From assembly GCA_022059125.1 (NCBI GenBank), contig JAEUWY010000020.1:806001-870000 (forward strand): a stretch of 64,000 nt of DNA, in the 5' to 3' direction. The notes beneath the pieces were generated by a model. That model was not told where the DNA came from. It searched no databases and saw only the letters and a program-made list of their open reading frames with translations. This document shows positions 1 through 12,375 of this stretch, piece after piece (within the stretch, counting starts at the first letter, position 1; the number at the start of each line of letters is the position of its first letter). The translations under genes were made by a program, and so were the position numbers. This DNA is from Corynespora cassiicola (lineage: Eukaryota; Ascomycota; Dothideomycetes; Pleosporales; Corynesporascaceae).

Positions 1-3000
1 ACATCCTACATGGGCGGTTAGGGTTTTAGGCTAGATCCCTGGCCGTTGTCAAGCCATGGCGTACACTGGAGGGAAAAAGCACGCAACTCTTGCAAGCGCA
101 TAGTCGCAGTCCAGTACAGGGTTCGGGACCGTCACAAGGACGGCGCGCACTCGTGCTGAGCACAGGATCTACAGTCTGCCGCTTGGCGAAGGGTGTGACA
201 GGAACTTGAAGATGCTCACGTCGAATTTCCTAGACAAGACTTAGCCTAACGAAGCTATTGAACCTTATCGCCAGTCAAGTGGCAGGCTCCATGGCTTCGA
301 CTTTTGCAATTCATAGTGCAATGGATGCGATGCAACACTGCCGTCTTCTCACGCAGTTTGTTCAAGTGCAGGCGAGTTGCAATATTGAAACCCCGCCTTG
401 ACATGAATCCACACGGCTTCTTCAAAACGATAGCCTTCTGCAGTTGGAAGAGAAGGCTAAGCAGCAAGTCGCCAATCACTTGGTTGCGATTCGGGCTGGT
501 TTGGGCTAGCTATCCGCAGAGTCTATGGAGAGCCAGAGTTGCCCTGTGAAGCTACAGGCCCTATGCCAGGCACGGGAAGCCGAATAGTCGGCGAGTCTTG
601 GACGGGACGAGAAAGTGGCCTTGAGCCAATAGATGGGGCAGCCAGAGGGGAGAAGCGACTACACTGGCCATGTCTGAGACATTGGAATGCAACTTGTTCA
701 TGGTTGCGTGCAGGGCGGCAACGGAAAGCGCACGGAAGAGGGGTATGGCTGCATGTGACTACACGCATCGTGCCCCAAAGACATCGCTGCTGATGGCCTG
801 GCTCGTCGAGCAATCCACGGGAATGGAATACCTCTGGCATATGCAAGGGGAAACGATCAGCAAGCGGTCGAGGAGCTTGTAGTGTTCCTGCGCATCTCGA
901 GCCTAGAGGGTAGATGCTAGCCGGCGGTGGGCTCTACGTTGCAGGCAGGCGTCGCGGGAGCTGTGGACGTGGACTGCGGCTCTCCCCGAGCATACAAGGC
1001 GCTCTGCGAGGCCCCAGGAGCTCCTAGTGACCGAGGGATGTGGGGTGGCCTAGCACAGTTAGGAGGGTGCAGCACTAACCCGTTCCAAGGTGTCACATGC
1101 CTGTACAGCTAGATGGGTTACGTCCAGATTGGGGGGAGAAAGTGGTGTGTTGACTGTGGCGAAGGCAGCCATATCCCCGACTGTGCATTATCAGATTTGA
1201 TGAGCAGTAAGAGGGCAGGCCGGGACGGATGTGGTCAGCAGGAGTCTGGGCCGCCGGGGGCCAGCGGGCGCGGGCAGGGCGCGGGCAGGACGCAAGGCGA
1301 GGCGGCGGAGGCGGAATGTACTGGCACCAAGGGCAGGAATGAGGGCATGGCCTCGGCAGGCGTGGTTACCTGGGAGGCTCGTCTCGGACCGAATATGGGA
1401 CAAGGAAGCGGAAGGTAGCAAACGCAGCGCGGTGGCTGGTATGTGGGGTTGAGGTCACATGCCGGTTTCGTCAAGGCGGCATAAGCCCAGCCACGTGAAG
1501 GACGTGAATGACAAAAATCACGCGACGCTCTGGCAATCGGTATCTAGCAGGGTGGGATGGAGGTTTGGCGGACAGGCATCGTCCAGAGGCCAGATGCGAC
1601 GTGCGATGCGATTGCCCACGGCCGCGGCGGGCGAAACGATGGCGGCAGAGCGAGAGGCGCTGGATGGGGATGCGTTCGCTGGGGCAGCGGGCGTGCCGGG
1701 GCATTGCGCATGGCAGGACGAGGGCGCGGGCCCGGGTCGCAGGTGCAGCAGCACCGTGGTCAGCATCAGCACCAAAACAAAGCAACGGGCAGCACACGCG
1801 TCGTGACGTGACGGCGAGGAGTGCGATCAAGGTGGTGGTGGAGGTGGTGGGAAGGTCGCTGCATGTTCTACAGCGATCCCTGATTCGCGCGCCGCCGTCC
1901 GAGGTCCGTGCTAGCGTCAAAGGCTTCTGGTCCTCACTTAAGGCGGTCACCTGCCGCCCCTCTTCCCCGTGACTGCCCACACCTTCCTCGCTCTAGGGAC
2001 CATATCGCGCTCCAGCAGAGCATTTCGAAGTCGGACGGCCTGCAAGGCGAGAGAGTCTCTTTTATACGCCGTGCTGCCCTCTCCGCGCCCCTTTGCACCC
2101 TCCCGCCCGCGCCTCTTGAGCCGGCCCCGAAACGCTGATACCTCGCCGGCCTCCAGCTCGCGCCTACGCAATCAGGTGACAGCGGGCAACATCATCAGTA
2201 GTTCGCGGTGAGTCGAAAATCACTCCTCTGCCCAGCCTGCCGAGCGCGACGCCGCCCAGCGCTCCACGGCCTCACGCCTCGCCGGCCGCTGCCCTCGATG
2301 GCTGCACCGCATGCGACGCGCCGCCCTGCGAGCCCTGCCGTCGCCGCACATCGTCGTTCCTGTCCCCGGAGCCCTGCCGTCCTGCCGTCCTGCCGCCCTG
2401 GCTTGCTTCCTGCTGGCTGCCTGTCGCGCCGCATGCCGCGAGCGAGCGGACGGCGCGCGCGCGCATCCACCACGGAACGACGCACGACGCACGACGCCGT
2501 TGTGTGCTGCTGGCGCCCCCCCACCGCGCCCACCATACGACGGCGCTCCTTCGAGCAGTGACAGCTGCGTGCCGCAGCGACGGGCAATCAGCGCGACCAA
2601 TCCACCGCTTGCCGGCCCTCTGTTACATCTCACGTACCCATCTGCCCGCGCCCGTACTAACGTTTGTCGCCCGCAGACTTTGTATGCCATCGATCGGCGC
2701 ATGATTGCTCCAGCGGCATCGCTTCCGAACTCTGCGTGAACTGGTGGGCAAAGCGCTGCCTGCCGCCCTGGTTTGCCTCGAAGACCCGACCTCGCCCTCA
2801 GGCACCCTCCCCAAGACCCGACCTCCCTGCGCTGACCGCGCCCTCCTCTGCCCCCAGCCTCGTCAAGCTATCCACGGCTGTGTCGCGGCTGTCCACATTG
2901 CGACGCCGTCCCACCTCCACCCCAGCAGTCCATTGTCACTGGCATCCTGTCCAGTGCCGCAGCAGACCTTTCGGATAAAACCGCCTCTTCCCCACAAGCA

Positions 3001-3053
3001 GCTCCCGCCTCTTCTCTGACCGCCCCAACATTGTTCTAGGGTGCCCAAAAAAC
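1..3053. other. GC-rich intergenic region and probable cbf1 leader
   Basis: I see no protein-coding gene here. The many open frames overlap on both strands, are GC-driven and show no domain. A GTGAGT donor near 2208 and a CCCGCAG acceptor ending near 2673 could bound a 5' UTR intron of the downstream cbf1 gene; this is inference from splice signals only. A TATA-like TTTTATAC lies near 2058. Confidence 0.5.
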
Positions 3054-4030
3054 ATGGCCGACACTGCTGGTTATCCTCCCGACACCTCAAAGGCCGGCTT
3101 GGGCGCGCACGCCGACTCCATCCACACTACCAACAAGCGAAAGCGCGATTCACGCGACCAGGGCCCGACTACTGCTCGTCCCGCCCCCTCCGCCGCGAAC
3201 AACACTGCCAACGCCAACGACTTGAGTGACCAGGCCACAGCCTCATTTCTGGCCGCGCACAACGCCGGCACCAACGACGAGGACATGCAGCAACCGTTCG
3301 ACGTGCACCAAAACGGTGGTGCAAACAACTCGACCGTCGATAACACCAACCTGGCCACCGTCGCCTATCACCAGATGCAAGTCCCTCAGTCAACCGAACA
3401 GCAGTTCCTGCCCCAGTCGGGCGCGGGAGACGCGGCAGCGTTCAACATGGGCGATCACCACCAGCAGCAGCAGACTGGCATGCAGGATTTTAGCCTCGAG
3501 GCTCTGAAAGCTGCCACGCAAACGTCCCGCGGAGGCCAGGCTACCGGCAACGATTCTTCACCGACCAACGCCGGCCACAAGCCACCCGTTGGATCAGAGG
3601 AATGGCACAAGGTGCGAAGGGATAACCACAAAGAAGGCACGTGTTTGCACATTCTGGCATGATGCACCATGGCTAACTATTTACAGTCGAACGCCGTCGC
3701 CGGGAGACCATCAACGAGGGTATCAACGAGCTCGCCAAGATCGTGCCAGGCTGCGAGAAGAACAAGGGCTCCATCCTCCAGCGGGCAGTTCAGTTCATCA
3801 CCCAGCTCAAGGAGAATGAGCAGCAAAACATTGAGAAGTGGACACTTGAGAAGCTTCTCACGGAACAGGCCATCACCGAGCTCAGCGCCAGCTGCGACAA
3901 GTTCAAGGCCGAGTGCCAGAGGGCGTGGGACGAGTGCCAGATCTACAAGCGCGCCTGCGACAATGCCGGCATCGTGCCTGACGAGATCAAGGAACGCGAA
4001 AATAACGCTGAGCAAAACGGCTCGAGCTGA
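3054..4030 (+). CDS. cbf1: Cbf1-type bHLH transcription factor
   Basis: CDS join(3054..3636, 3687..4030), 308 residues. This is a nuclear bHLH factor of the Cbf1/Cpf1 family, which binds CACGTG in sulfur-assimilation (MET) promoters and, in yeasts, centromeres. The basic region straddles the intron: HKE is read before it and VERRRR after it. His192, Glu196 and Arg200 are the residues that read CACGTG in this class. Helix-loop-helix spans about 195-250, followed by a leucine-rich coiled segment (EKLLTEQAITELSASCDKF). The N-terminal 180 residues are Asn/Gln/Ala-rich and look disordered, with HHQQQQ near residue 140. The intron 3637..3686 must be read as GC-AG to keep the basic region in frame; no GT donor works. 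The branch site is CTAAC. The frame has no closer upstream ATG. Confidence 0.92.
3637..3686 (+). other. GC-AG intron of cbf1 carrying an E-box
   Basis: This 50-nt intron has donor AAG|GCACGT, branch site GGCTAAC and acceptor TTACAG. The GC donor overlaps CACGTG (3638..3643), the target site of the encoded factor. Confidence 0.8.
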
Positions 4031-4842
4031 GCGGATGAACACCAATACTGATGCCATATCAGGACCGATTCTATAGAGAGATTGGGCGGCCTTCTCATTT
4101 GTCGACTACCTAATAACTCGACCTTTACCGTTTCTTCACCAGCACAACCACGTGCATCCTCCCGGAGACGATACACGTCCTGTCCTTCATGATGGGTTGT
4201 TTGCAGAGGGGGTTGATACATGCACTGTCCCTTGCGGATGATTTGTTGGAGTTTGTTCATTCTACTCAAGCTTTTTCTGGCGTTTCTCAGCGGTGGCACC
4301 ACTCGCTCGGTAGGCGCGGGATCTGTTCTTTTTACCAAGGGGGATCGCAGGTTGCGGTGGAGGCACAAAAACCGCGCGCTGGCTTAGAGGCAGGTGGAGG
4401 CAGCTTGTCATCCCTTAACTAGCTTCTAAGTGCATATATTTCGAGGATCGAGGAGTTGCAGCTCATGAATCAACAATCCCTAATGATTTCGAGTTTGACT
4501 GTCCTGACTTGGTGAAGCTTGTACAAAGTGCTTGTGACATGACGTTGGGCGCGTCCCTGAAGATGCAGGCGGTGAAGGTAGCACCTGGTGGTGTCGGGGG
4601 AGATGGTCCCTGATCGGCTTAGCTTGGCTCCAGGCCGAAGCACGAGCCCGCATTCACGCTGGCAAGCAGACGGGCGGCACCTCCATCCCACCAAAACCTC
4701 GACCCACGGTAGCCGCCTCACCCACACCCTACTGTGTCGGCAGCCATGGACAAGGCATGAACCTCGCGCCGAATATGGTGGCCACAGCGAAATCCTCCCA
4801 CGAACGCGCCCCTCCGTGCACGAACACCGGCCCCGCGCCACA
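4031..4842. other. Intergenic, cbf1 3' end and STRIPAK gene promoter
   Basis: No gene is seen. The frame of the next gene is open upstream of 4843 (from 4588), but the stretch before MANNNLPEE has no recognisable content. The ATG at 4843 follows a CCACA context and is preferred. Confidence 0.5.
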
Positions 4843-7800
4843 ATGGCGAACAACAATCTTCCAGAGGAGCCACTGGTGCCCCCAGTTGTCGACGAGGCCG
4901 AGCTCATAGGTCTCACCAGCACCGACACCCCGATTATCGAGGCCGAGCCTGTCGAAGAGCTCAACCTCCCGCTTGACACGGCAGAGCAGCAGGGCCTCCT
5001 TCTCGACGAGAATGCCAACGCCCAGTCGCCTGGACGGACTGGCCCGACTGCCTCGCTGCCGCCTCGCCCTGGACTTGCGCGAAACAACTCGGTGCCCACA
5101 CCCGCCCCGCTCCATCTTCCTCCGCCTGCACCGCCAGCACCGCCCCCAAATGCGGACCAACCCTCCGAGTCGCTCTCGCTCATGCAATTGCGCAACCTTG
5201 TAAACAACGTACCCAAAGTCGAGCCCGCGCCCTATTCGTTCAAATATGACGACGCATCTTCGTTTGAGGAGGAAATTGAGGAATGGTTCTCGTACAGCGT
5301 CGAGGAACAGGCTATGCACCTCAAGTCACAAGCCTCGTTTGCGCATGAGTGTGCCTTGTTCCCTGGCCAGGAAGGAGGGATAGACTGGATTGAGAGCAAC
5401 GACGAGGAGCGAGCAGAATTTGTCCGCTCGTTGATCAGTGCAGTCGATCAGCCAGAGCCCGTCACAAGGCTCAGGAAGCTAGAGGCACTGGTATATATCC
5501 TCCTTGGGTGTTGGCATGAGAATGCCGGCCTCGAGGCAAGAACCGAGTTGAATGGCCAGAATCCGCGGTCAAGCCCAACCTCGAATGACGCCAGGTCCAA
5601 GTCGTATGACAAATCTGGTTTGCAAATCCAGCTGATGAAAAGGCATACACGACTACTGGTCGATTGCGGAGCTCTGCCGACTCTCGTGGGCGTTCTACGA
5701 GCATCATGCCTCAGAGCCTGTGGTGTCGAGCTCGCACCTGATGCACCGCGTGACGGCAAGGACGCTGAACGCCGTGAAGTTTGGTGTGCCATGACGGCTG
5801 TCTTTGTTATTTTGGAGGTCGCCCGGACTCTGGAAAAGGACTGCGGCGACTTGAGTATTAGAAGCGCCATCTTGGCCCTTGACAAACCTGGTCTTCTCCT
5901 GGTGCTGGTGGAAGTCATTTCCAAGCTTCGATGGGACGAAACAATCAACCTGCCACTGTCCAAAATCTGCCTACTCTTGTGGAAATCTGTCCTCGTTTGT
6001 TTCGGTGGTCTTGCAGAAGTCGAGAAGGCCAAGGATGTATTCAAAGACAAGAGCTTGGAAGCTGCGGATGCCCGAGGCCAGCCGATCATCACTGCATCTC
6101 CATTGGATTACCATTTATTCCGACAGGAGATCAGCTCCAAGTACCCAGCATACAATCCTCCTCCGCCACTATTCCCCCTTGAGCCCGAGAACAACTCGAT
6201 CCTTCCTCCACTCAAAAACCATCCCCACAAAGCCTCCGGAAACCACATCTTCGGGTCGGGACTGGGAAACATGAATGGAAATAACACTTCCATCTTTCAC
6301 CAGCCCGTACATATAGCCACGCCAGCGCCATCTCCGCCACCTTCACCAGCCGGGCCTGGTGGGAAGGGCGGGAAAAAGCAGAATTATCAGACTAATCAGA
6401 TGTTCCCCTTTTTATACCCTCCATTGGACGAATCTAGCAACAACCTCGGTGGCAAGGGGTCGACTGATCTCCAAGATTTGCTCGTTGGGCGCAAATGGGA
6501 GGGTTCGGACATTCCTACCTCGATTCTTGAGGCAGCCGAGCTCTTTGCGAAGCGCATGCGGGCTACAAGGGCCATGAAGCAGCTGTGGGAAGAACGCGTT
6601 CAGTTTATGAAATACGAACGCGGCTGGTCTGGCGTTGATGATGATGCTGATATTGAAGCTCTCTCTCTTGAGCCCAAAGAGAATGACGTGAAGAAAGATC
6701 CACACCCTCCAGGAAGCACTGAAGAAAGAATGGATTTGGTGGAGGAATTCTACGTAAGAATAATTGGCGCTGGTTTTGGCGTGTGACTAACGAGAAATTA
6801 GCGTACGGCTCTGCCCAACCTGCAATCGGTTATCGTGGTTCTTATTAGAGCCATTCTTTCCCATGTCACCGCCTTGGTTACGCAGTCGAATGGGCCCAAC
6901 GGCCTTCAGAGTGGCTTTCAATTTCAAGATCATACCAACGGGACCACCGCACATAGGCCTGATATGAATGGGATCAATGGCCATAATGGCCACATCACTA
7001 CCAATGAAGAGCTAGACGCTATGCGGACCCAAGAGGTTACAGACAAGGCCGTTTCTGGTCTGATGATTCTGATATTGAAATGGTTCAAAGTATCTCGTAA
7101 GTTCAGTCCAACCCAGCCCGATTACTAAGGCTAACATGCTACTTAGACATTTTGAAATTCGAATACATCACTCAGCTCTTAGTCGACGCTAGCTATGTAC
7201 CACTGATTCTGAAGCTTCTCCAATTGCAGGAAATCGAAAAGGTCGTCAACTTCAAGTATGAACAGGAGGAGATCAAGTTAGTATATACCTCGAGCCTCGT
7301 TGATGCCGGTACTAACAGCTACAGTTTCTTCTATTTTTGCCGCATCCATTCGATAATGGGCATAGAAGACGAGAAGTTTGCCGAGAGGGGCGATGCCGAT
7401 TCCGAGTCTGATGATGCGGCTCCACCCCCCATTCGAACCAACCGAGACGAACAGCATAGTCCCGAAATAGAAGCAGAACCCTCGGCACTACCTCAGGTTC
7501 CTCAGCCTCCCGAGGTCGACGAGCTCGGTTTCCCGACCGGTGAACTCCCAAAGGAGCCAATTACGAATTACTCTTGGCGCGCCTTTTTTACAGCCATCAA
7601 CTACCTGCGCATCATGCAAAAGGTTTGCAAAAACAAGGCACACCGCAACCTTATGCTTGTGTCATACAAATCTTCACAGTTTCTAAGGAAGAGCCTAAAG
7701 GTGCCACAGCCTGAGCTTCGCCTGTATACGCTGAAGCTTTTCAAGAACCAAGTCCCCTACTGCGGAAGGAAATGGCGGCAATCTAACATGCGCGTCATTA

Positions 7801-8087
7801 CTGCAGTCTATCTACACTGCAGGCCAGAGCTTCGGGATGACTGGCTAGCAGGGAGCGATGTCGATGCAGAAGTCGACGAGAGTGTGCCGCTGGAGCAGGC
7901 GTTGCGCGCTTTGACACATTGGCATAATCTGAAGCGATACCCCGAGGGAATGGGTGCCCGCAACGGCATCTTGGAAGAAGAACAGGATTTCTTCCGGAGG
8001 GAGTTGGAAAAAATGGATGCTGACGAGGCTGCAAATGAAGCCGAACTAGAACAAAACTGGGATGTACCAGTCGAGCAATGGTCATGA
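4843..8087 (+). CDS. ham-2: STRIPAK complex scaffold (Far11/STRIP/HAM-2/PRO22 family)
   Basis: CDS join(4843..6753, 6802..7096, 7147..7276, 7325..8087), 1,032 residues. It is the fungal member of the STRIP1/2-Far11 family, a subunit of the striatin-interacting phosphatase and kinase complex at endomembranes. In Sordariomycetes the family controls hyphal fusion and fruiting-body development. An acidic, proline-rich N-terminus (residues 1-115) precedes the N1221-like domain (about 125-460), a Pro/Ser-rich linker with PPSPAGPGG, and the C-terminal DUF3402-like domain. That domain includes NYSWRAFFTAINYLRIMQK, RSNM-like QSNMRVITAVYLHCRPELRD and HWHNLKRYPEGM. All introns are GT-AG with CTAAC-type branch sites. 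The third (7277..7324) is 48 nt and stop-free, so retention would insert 16 residues without breaking the frame. The length matches family members of about 950-1,100 residues. Confidence 0.9.
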
Positions 8088-8932
8088 TAGCATGCTGGGC
8101 CTTGGGCTGGGCGGAGCGACAACTCGTTGACATAGTTGACTCGCTGATCAAGATGCCAGCCTAGCACAGCTCACTGTAGCATATATACCCCGATGATTGG
8201 AGACGGTGAAGAAGTAGAAATGCGACAAAATGCAATAGCTGAAATCTCGCAGGAAGCGGTAAACATGCTGCATTTCATCGCACGTGCATGCTAACAAAAG
8301 ATTCAACAGCCATCAATTCATGGTGTTCATACCTAACATTGAATCACGACCTTGGATTGCCATGATCGTTAGGGGTGATCGATTGGGAAGCAAAGCGGCG
8401 GTCTTCGATCGAGTTGGCGGTCGGCATCGTGGCGGCGTTGGGGCGTGGGGACCATGACGCAAAGGCCGCGGCGTTTGAGATGGCTATTGAGCCTCGTCAC
8501 TTCTGGAGCAGCTGGGGAACACAAGTTTGACGATAAACCCAGGCAAGACCCAACTTTAAAAGGCTTCGAGCCTCTAGGAAGCAGCACCATGATGTCTCCA
8601 GGCGGACCCTGCAGCACATCAAAAGTTTTTGCACCAATTGCTCGTGGGGACTTTCGGCTTACGGCTTCGCGCCAAGTTCGGGACGGTCCAAAGCAGAAGG
8701 GCGGGCCGCACTGCCTGTTCGGCATCCAAAACCCCGAAATTTCACCCCGCAAAAGGCGGACAGCTTGGTTGGGGGCTTGAGCTTCGCTACAAATTGTCGG
8801 CGATTGCGCTGTCGTGCGTGCTTTTCTCCGTTTCAGTCCTTCCTCCTCTCTAGACCCACCGTCTGAACAGGCGTGTCCTCTCCCGTTGAAGCGAACAGAC
8901 TTGGCTAGACATTGTTAATCGAATCGTCCAGC
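8088..8932. other. Intergenic region
   Basis: No supported gene. It holds the 3' end of the STRIPAK gene and the promoter of the cytochrome b2-like gene. A 111-codon open frame at 8445..8780 has no recognisable features. Confidence 0.5.
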
Positions 8933-10698
8933 ATGTCCAAGGTTTTTGATTACGCAGAAGGTATGTCCCATGGTACTCCCAACCAAGTCCCTCCGGGCCT
9001 CGGGTAACCGTTTAGACAGTTGCAAAGCACAACACGGCAGAGAGCTGCTGGGTGGTTCTGTACGGCAATGTGTACGACGTGACCGAGTTCATCCCCGAGC
9101 ACCCCGGCGGCGCCAAAGTCATCCTCCAACTCGCGGGCACCGATGCGACGGAAGAATATGATCCGATCCACCCTCCAGGCATCTTGGAGGAGAACCTCAA
9201 GCCCGAGAACAAGCTCGGCACGATAAATCCAGACACACTGCCGTCGGCTGAGAAGTCGCCGGTTGAGACGGGCGAGGCCCAGCAGGAGGGTCCCGTGGAT
9301 CTGGAGACGATTCTCAACATCGACGAGATTGAAGAGGTGGCCACTAAGAACATCAGCCACAAGGGCTGGGCATACTATTATTCGGCAAGCGACGACCTTG
9401 CATCAAAGGCCTTCAACAACAAGGTGTACAGGCAGATTCTCCTTCGGCCACGAGTTTTCGTCGACTGCACGAGGTGTGACACTTCTACGAGTTTCCTGGG
9501 CCACAATGTTAAGCTCCCGATTTACGTTTCCCCGGCGGCGATGGCAAGGCTGGCCCATCCGGATGGTGAATGGGGGATTGCGCAGGCCTGTGAACAGTAC
9601 GGTGCCATGCAGCTCATCTCGCAAAACGCGTCCATGACGCCCGAGCAAATCGTCGCCGACGCGAAGCCAGACCAGGTCTTTGGATGGCAGCTGTACGTCC
9701 AGCAGGAGCGAGCGAAGAGCGAGGCCATGCTGGCAAGGATGAAGAAGCTACCCCAGGTCAAATTCATCGTCCTGACGCTCGATGCGCCCGTCCCCGGGAA
9801 ACGCGAGCACGACGAGCGAAGCAAGAACGTCGGATCCAACCTCCCCGTCCGGGCGGCCGTCCAGGAAGACCAGTCGACGTCCAAGACGAGCAGCGATGCA
9901 AAGACGCCGTCACCACCAAAGTCCATGGGCGTAGGGCAAAGCCTCTTCTGGGGCACGGCGGCCGACTTGACGTGGCAGACGACACTGCCTTGGCTCAAGG
10001 AACACACGGATCTGCCGATCGTCCTCAAGGGCGTGCAGACTCACGAAGACGCCTACCTAGCGAGCCTGTACGCGCCGCAGATCAAGGCCGTCATCCTGTC
10101 GAACCACGGCGGGCGAGCGCTGGACACGGCGCCCCCCGCCGTCCACACGCTCCTGGAGATACGGAAGTACTGCCCCGAGGTGTTTGACCGGATCGAGGTA
10201 TGGGTCGATGGCGGCATCAAGCGAGGCACGGACGTGGTGAAGGCGCTGTGTCTTGGAGCGAGGGGCGTTGGAATCGGGCGGGCGGCCCTGTTTGGTCTCG
10301 GAGCTGGAGGCAAGGAGGGAGTTGCGCGCGTGCTCGAGAGTGAGTGTTTCTCCTTTTTTTTCATCTTTCTGATTTTCCCGCGCGCGGCGTTTCCAGTTAT
10401 ATTGCAGCCCGCCCTCTTTTATTATCCGAGCATGATAGCTGACGATTGCGCGACTTTACAGTCCTCAAGGCCGAGACCGAGACGTGCATGCGACTGCTCG
10501 GGGTGGAGAGGATTGACCAGCTCGGCATGCAGCACGTAAGTCATGACCCCACGCGGATCCCGCCGTCGGACAAAAATTTCCCTGAGCGGACTAACATACA
10601 TATAGATCAACACGCGGGCGGTGGAGAGGGACATCTACGATGGGGCGGACGGGCTGGAGCGCCCCAGCCTCGTGTCAAGGATACGCGCAAGGTTGTGA
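8933..10698 (+). CDS. FMN-dependent alpha-hydroxyacid dehydrogenase with cytochrome b5 domain (cytochrome b2-like)
   Basis: CDS join(8933..8960, 9020..10339, 10462..10535, 10606..10698), 504 residues. It resembles L-lactate:cytochrome c oxidoreductase (flavocytochrome b2): lactate or another 2-hydroxyacid is oxidised at FMN and electrons pass to the b5 heme. The N-terminal b5 domain (about 1-80) shows [14 protein letters not shown], whose HPGG carries a heme ligand. The FMN barrel (about 120-490) shows [27 protein letters not shown] and SNHGGRALD, the last containing the catalytic histidine. The C-terminal tail [13 protein letters not shown] is short. The first exon encodes only nine residues plus one base before the intron. 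Unlike yeast Cyb2, no mitochondrial presequence precedes the b5 domain, so location and physiological substrate are uncertain. Introns are 59, 122 and 70 nt. Confidence 0.88.
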
Positions 10699-11280
10699 AA
10701 AAAGGGCATCAGCGCCGGCGGTCGACAGGTAGATTTCCAATGTACAGCACAGCACCTATATCCAATCTTCACGCGAGATTTGTCTTGAGCAATATCAGAA
10801 TCAGGATTCTGTTGGTTTTTAATATGTGAGCGCCGATGCAGCGAACCATATCAGGATCCCGCCTGTCCCCGGGGCAAAGATCCTTCCCGAGGCAGACGAG
10901 CGAAAAGGACAGCAGTTCAGTGGAGCTTGTCGAGCCCCATTCGTCCAGCCGTGGGGGGGGTGCACGAGAAAGGCAGGACATTTGGCAGAGGCGCTGGGCC
11001 TGCTACAGCTGCTACGGCTGCTGCGTGTCACTGCATCAGACGCGCCAAGACGTGCGTGCTAATGCTTATCCGGTCAGGGTGCGTCCCATCTTTTGCCCAA
11101 ACAAGGCCTGCGAGCGAGCAGGTCGCGGGACTGGATGGACGTTCCCGTATCCCTCTGCGAGGACGGTACCGGCGCCTGTCCAACCACAGGTCAGCCCTAC
11201 CCACCACTTCGGCTCTAACCAAACGTTCGTGCAGCTGCCACGTGTGATGTTGCCCTCTCGGGGAGCGCCTAGAGGGCTGC

Positions 11281-11320
11281 GGTGCTGCGGTGCTGCGGTG
11301 CTGCGGTGCTGCGGTGCTGC
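11281..11320. repeat. 8-bp tandem repeat, five copies
   Basis: Five perfect copies of GGTGCTGC. This is a simple microsatellite-like array in non-coding DNA. Confidence 0.9.
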
Positions 11321-12076
11321 GCTGCCTGGGCGGCATATGGGCTCAGGGCGAGCCGAACGAGACACTGACGGCCAGTACAGCGGCGGCGTGCTTCAGGTCG
11401 GTGCAGGTGTTGGCCCGCCCCGGGCGGGCCTGTGTGCGCGTCAGCGCCGTGCTGTGTCCCATGCGTGGTGGTGCTCGGCGGTGAGCCCTGCTGGTAGCTT
11501 CGTCGTCGTCGTCGTCAGGCGTATCGTACGGTTGGTTTGACATGGCGGTGCTGGAGAGACAGCAGCTCAGGATACCCCAGCTCGCTAATCGACTGACAAG
11601 CACGCTAGAAGGCTGGGATGCCGACTGTGATTGCTCCGGACATTTCCATGGCACGCAAGGCACGGCACTGCCGTGGCCCGTCTGACGACGTCCATGATCC
11701 GACGCTGTTTGCCCTGCTGGCTGGCCTGCGGGCGCTGGCTCTGGCCCCTCCCAGCCCGCCAGCCCGCCAGCCCGCCAGCGCCGCAGAAGCCACTTGCTGG
11801 AGGAGTCCTTGGGGCGCATCATCTCCCCCCCCAGTCTCACCACCTTGCGAGCAATGCCATCATTTTGCTTGGTCTTGACCTTTTGGGATCAAAGCTTGTG
11901 CCGGCAGTGGCTAATTTCCGGACGGCTCTACAGACCATGGCGTGGGCAGAGCTGTTCCTGAGGCTATTGGGCTGATAGCTGCCTTGCCCTGTTGCTTTTG
12001 TGTCCCGTGGCTGAGCCGCTTGCTTCACTTATGCCAGGCTCTGGGTGATTGGGTTACACGTCCTTGGATGCGGCCG

Positions 12077-12083
12077 TATATAA
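12077..12083 (+). promoter_or_regulatory. TATA box of the small zinc-ribbon gene
   Basis: TATATAA, followed by about 290 bases of pyrimidine-rich DNA before the ATG at 12376. That arrangement is typical of strongly expressed filamentous-fungal genes. Confidence 0.6.
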
Positions 12084-12375
12084 TCTGCCTGACCTGGTGT
12101 TTCAAAACGCTTAACAGTCCCCGTCCATCCTCCCCCAAGCGCCCTCCACTCCTTCCCAATCTGCACTCCTTCCCTCCCTTCCCTCCTTTGCATCACGAGA
12201 CTGTTGAGCAGCAACCTTCCTCTCTTCACTCCTCAACCACACACATCCACAAACTCTCCTTCGCAACTCCTTCACATTCCTTCGCCTTTCCCTCGAGCGA
12301 ACTCGGCTTCCAACTTCTTTACTCGACCCCGTCCATTCCTTCGGAAAAAAAAAACCATCCAACATCAGATCCAAC

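Larger units (their letters stand above)
10699..12375. other. GC-rich intergenic region
   Basis: No gene is supported. Five copies of the 8-bp unit GGTGCTGC lie at 11281..11320. CT-rich DNA at 12110-12370 is the probable 5' leader of the small zinc-ribbon gene. Confidence 0.5.

Noticed and set aside
1471..1980. 169-codon minus-strand frame overlapping a 154-codon plus-strand frame
   Set aside because: Both are composition-driven in GC-rich DNA, with no motif, start context or splice-consistent partner.
3677..4057. 126-codon frame antisense to cbf1 exon 2
   Set aside because: Leu-rich shadow of the bHLH coding strand.
4470..5319. 248- and 196-codon minus-strand frames
   Set aside because: Antisense shadows of the proline-rich N-terminus of the STRIPAK gene.
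10836..11540. 234-codon frame downstream of the cytochrome b2-like gene
   Set aside because: Runs through the 8-bp microsatellite and low-complexity DNA; no recognisable protein.
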